Shown piece by piece: positions 6,142 through 6,580 of a stretch of 6,580 bases of DNA (positions are counted from its first letter, which is position 1; each line of letters starts with the position of its first letter). Position numbers and translations under genes: made by a program. The notes beneath the pieces were generated by a model. That model made no database searches. It saw only the letters and a list, made by a program, of their open reading frames with translations, and had not been told where the DNA came from. Origin of the DNA: Alphaproteobacteria bacterium. GTDB lineage: Bacteria > Pseudomonadota > Alphaproteobacteria > CACIAM-22H2. The stretch covers positions 1 to 6,580 of the forward strand of contig VGEI01000207.1 in assembly GCA_016869415.1 (NCBI GenBank), in the 5' to 3' direction.

Positions 6142-6580
6142 ATGACCAATTGTGGCACCCACGCTGCGCTCACCGGCCCAGATCCGGCCGCAAACGCCGG
6201 CATCGTGCGGCGCGGATGGGAAGGAAATTCTATCCCTAGGGATCTGCGCATAGGCGCCGCACTTTTCTCCAGCGGCTTCCGGCCGTTCTTCCTCCTCGGC
6301 GCGGCGTACGGGCCGGTCGCGCTCGCGCTCGGCTACCTCTGGCCGCAGCCGCACTGGCACCCCCACGAGATGCTGTTCGGATTCGCCGCCGCCCTGGTGT
6401 GCGGCGTCCTGCTCACCGCGCTGCCGAGCTGGGCGGGGGCGCGCGAGGTGAGCGGGGCGCGGCTCGCCGCGCTCGCGGCGCTGTGGCTCGCCGGACGCGT
6501 CGCGGTCATCAGCTCGCCGTGGCTGCCGCCCGCGCTCGTCGCGCTCATCGACTGCGCGCTCGTGCCGCTGCTCGGCTGGG
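6142..6580 (+). CDS. nnrS: NnrS family membrane protein, N-terminal part (3' end outside window)
   Basis: A 146-codon fragment open to the right edge. NnrS proteins are multi-helix heme- and copper-containing membrane proteins of proteobacteria associated with nitric oxide metabolism and nitrosative stress. Family marks are SSGFRPFFLLGA (43-54) and HWHPHEMLFGFA (71-82), whose histidines are candidate metal ligands, followed by a hydrophobic CGVLLTALPSWAG segment and LAALWLAGR at 111-119. The frame is open back to the sulfatase stop at 6076. The ATG at 6142 gives a 40-residue leader with no clear Shine-Dalgarno. A GTG at 6205 (codon 22) is the main alternative and would give a more usual short N-terminus. 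The preceding 63 bases hold no convincing terminator, promoter or NNR/FNR-type box. A separate transcription unit is likely, but read-through from the sulfatase operon cannot be excluded. Confidence 0.85.
   Translation, partial: MTNCGTHAALTGPDPAANAGIVRRGWEGNSIPRDLRIGAALFSSGFRPFFLLGAAYGPVALALGYLWPQPHWHPHEMLFGFAAALVCGVLLTALPSWAGAREVSGARLAALAALWLAGRVAVISSPWLPPALVALIDCALVPLLGW
6232..6243. repeat. Perfect 12-bp palindrome ATCCCTAGGGAT
   Basis: A perfect inverted repeat centred on CCTAGG, in the early part of the nnrS frame (codons 31-34). It encodes I-P-R-D in the chosen frame. It could be a chance palindrome or a protein-binding site; a location inside the coding sequence argues against a classical operator. 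Confidence 0.4.

Noticed and set aside
4360..6366. 668-codon open frame on the minus strand
   Set aside because: It lies antisense to the complete sulfatase, which has clear catalytic motifs. The minus frame is rich in Arg, His, Val and Gly with no recognisable motif, as expected of a GC-rich shadow frame.

Overview
The window is a dense, GC-rich, all-plus-strand stretch from what is most likely a proteobacterium. That guess rests on the GC-rich codon use, the ATGA/TGATG gene overlaps and an NnrS-family gene at the right edge. No rRNA or tRNA gene is present to place it more precisely. There is no sign of an insertion sequence, CRISPR array, integrase or phage gene.

Layout, left to right: (1) the C-terminal three quarters or so of a type I sulfatase, cut by the left edge (2-1153); (2) an integral-membrane di-iron hydroxylase of the fatty acid hydroxylase/sterol desaturase superfamily, closest in look to alkylglycerol monooxygenase (AGMO/TMEM195) (1150-2403); (3) a small protein with about seven membrane segments and no firmly recognised family (2400-3023); (4) a class 3 (ALDH3-like) aldehyde dehydrogenase (3020-4510); (5) a complete cytoplasmic sulfatase of the choline-sulfatase (BetC) family (4510-6078); (6) after a 63-base gap, the 5' part of an NnrS-family heme-copper membrane protein, cut by the right edge (from 6142). 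Genes 1 to 5 overlap their neighbours by 4, 4, 4 and 1 bases, so they almost certainly form one translationally coupled operon that begins upstream of the window. nnrS is probably a separate unit.

How they may work together: in animals AGMO cleaves the ether bond of alkylglycerols, releasing a fatty aldehyde that an ALDH3 enzyme (ALDH3A2) oxidises to the fatty acid. An AGMO-like hydroxylase and an ALDH3-like enzyme in one operon look like a bacterial version of that pair. The two flanking sulfatases, of different subfamilies, suggest that the substrate or its head group carries sulfate esters. The second sulfatase keeps the BetC framework but seems to lack two elements I associate with choline binding, so its substrate may not be choline-O-sulfate. 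The working hypothesis is an operon for breaking down or remodelling a sulfated ether-type or other long-chain lipid. The enzyme families are well supported; the pathway is inference.
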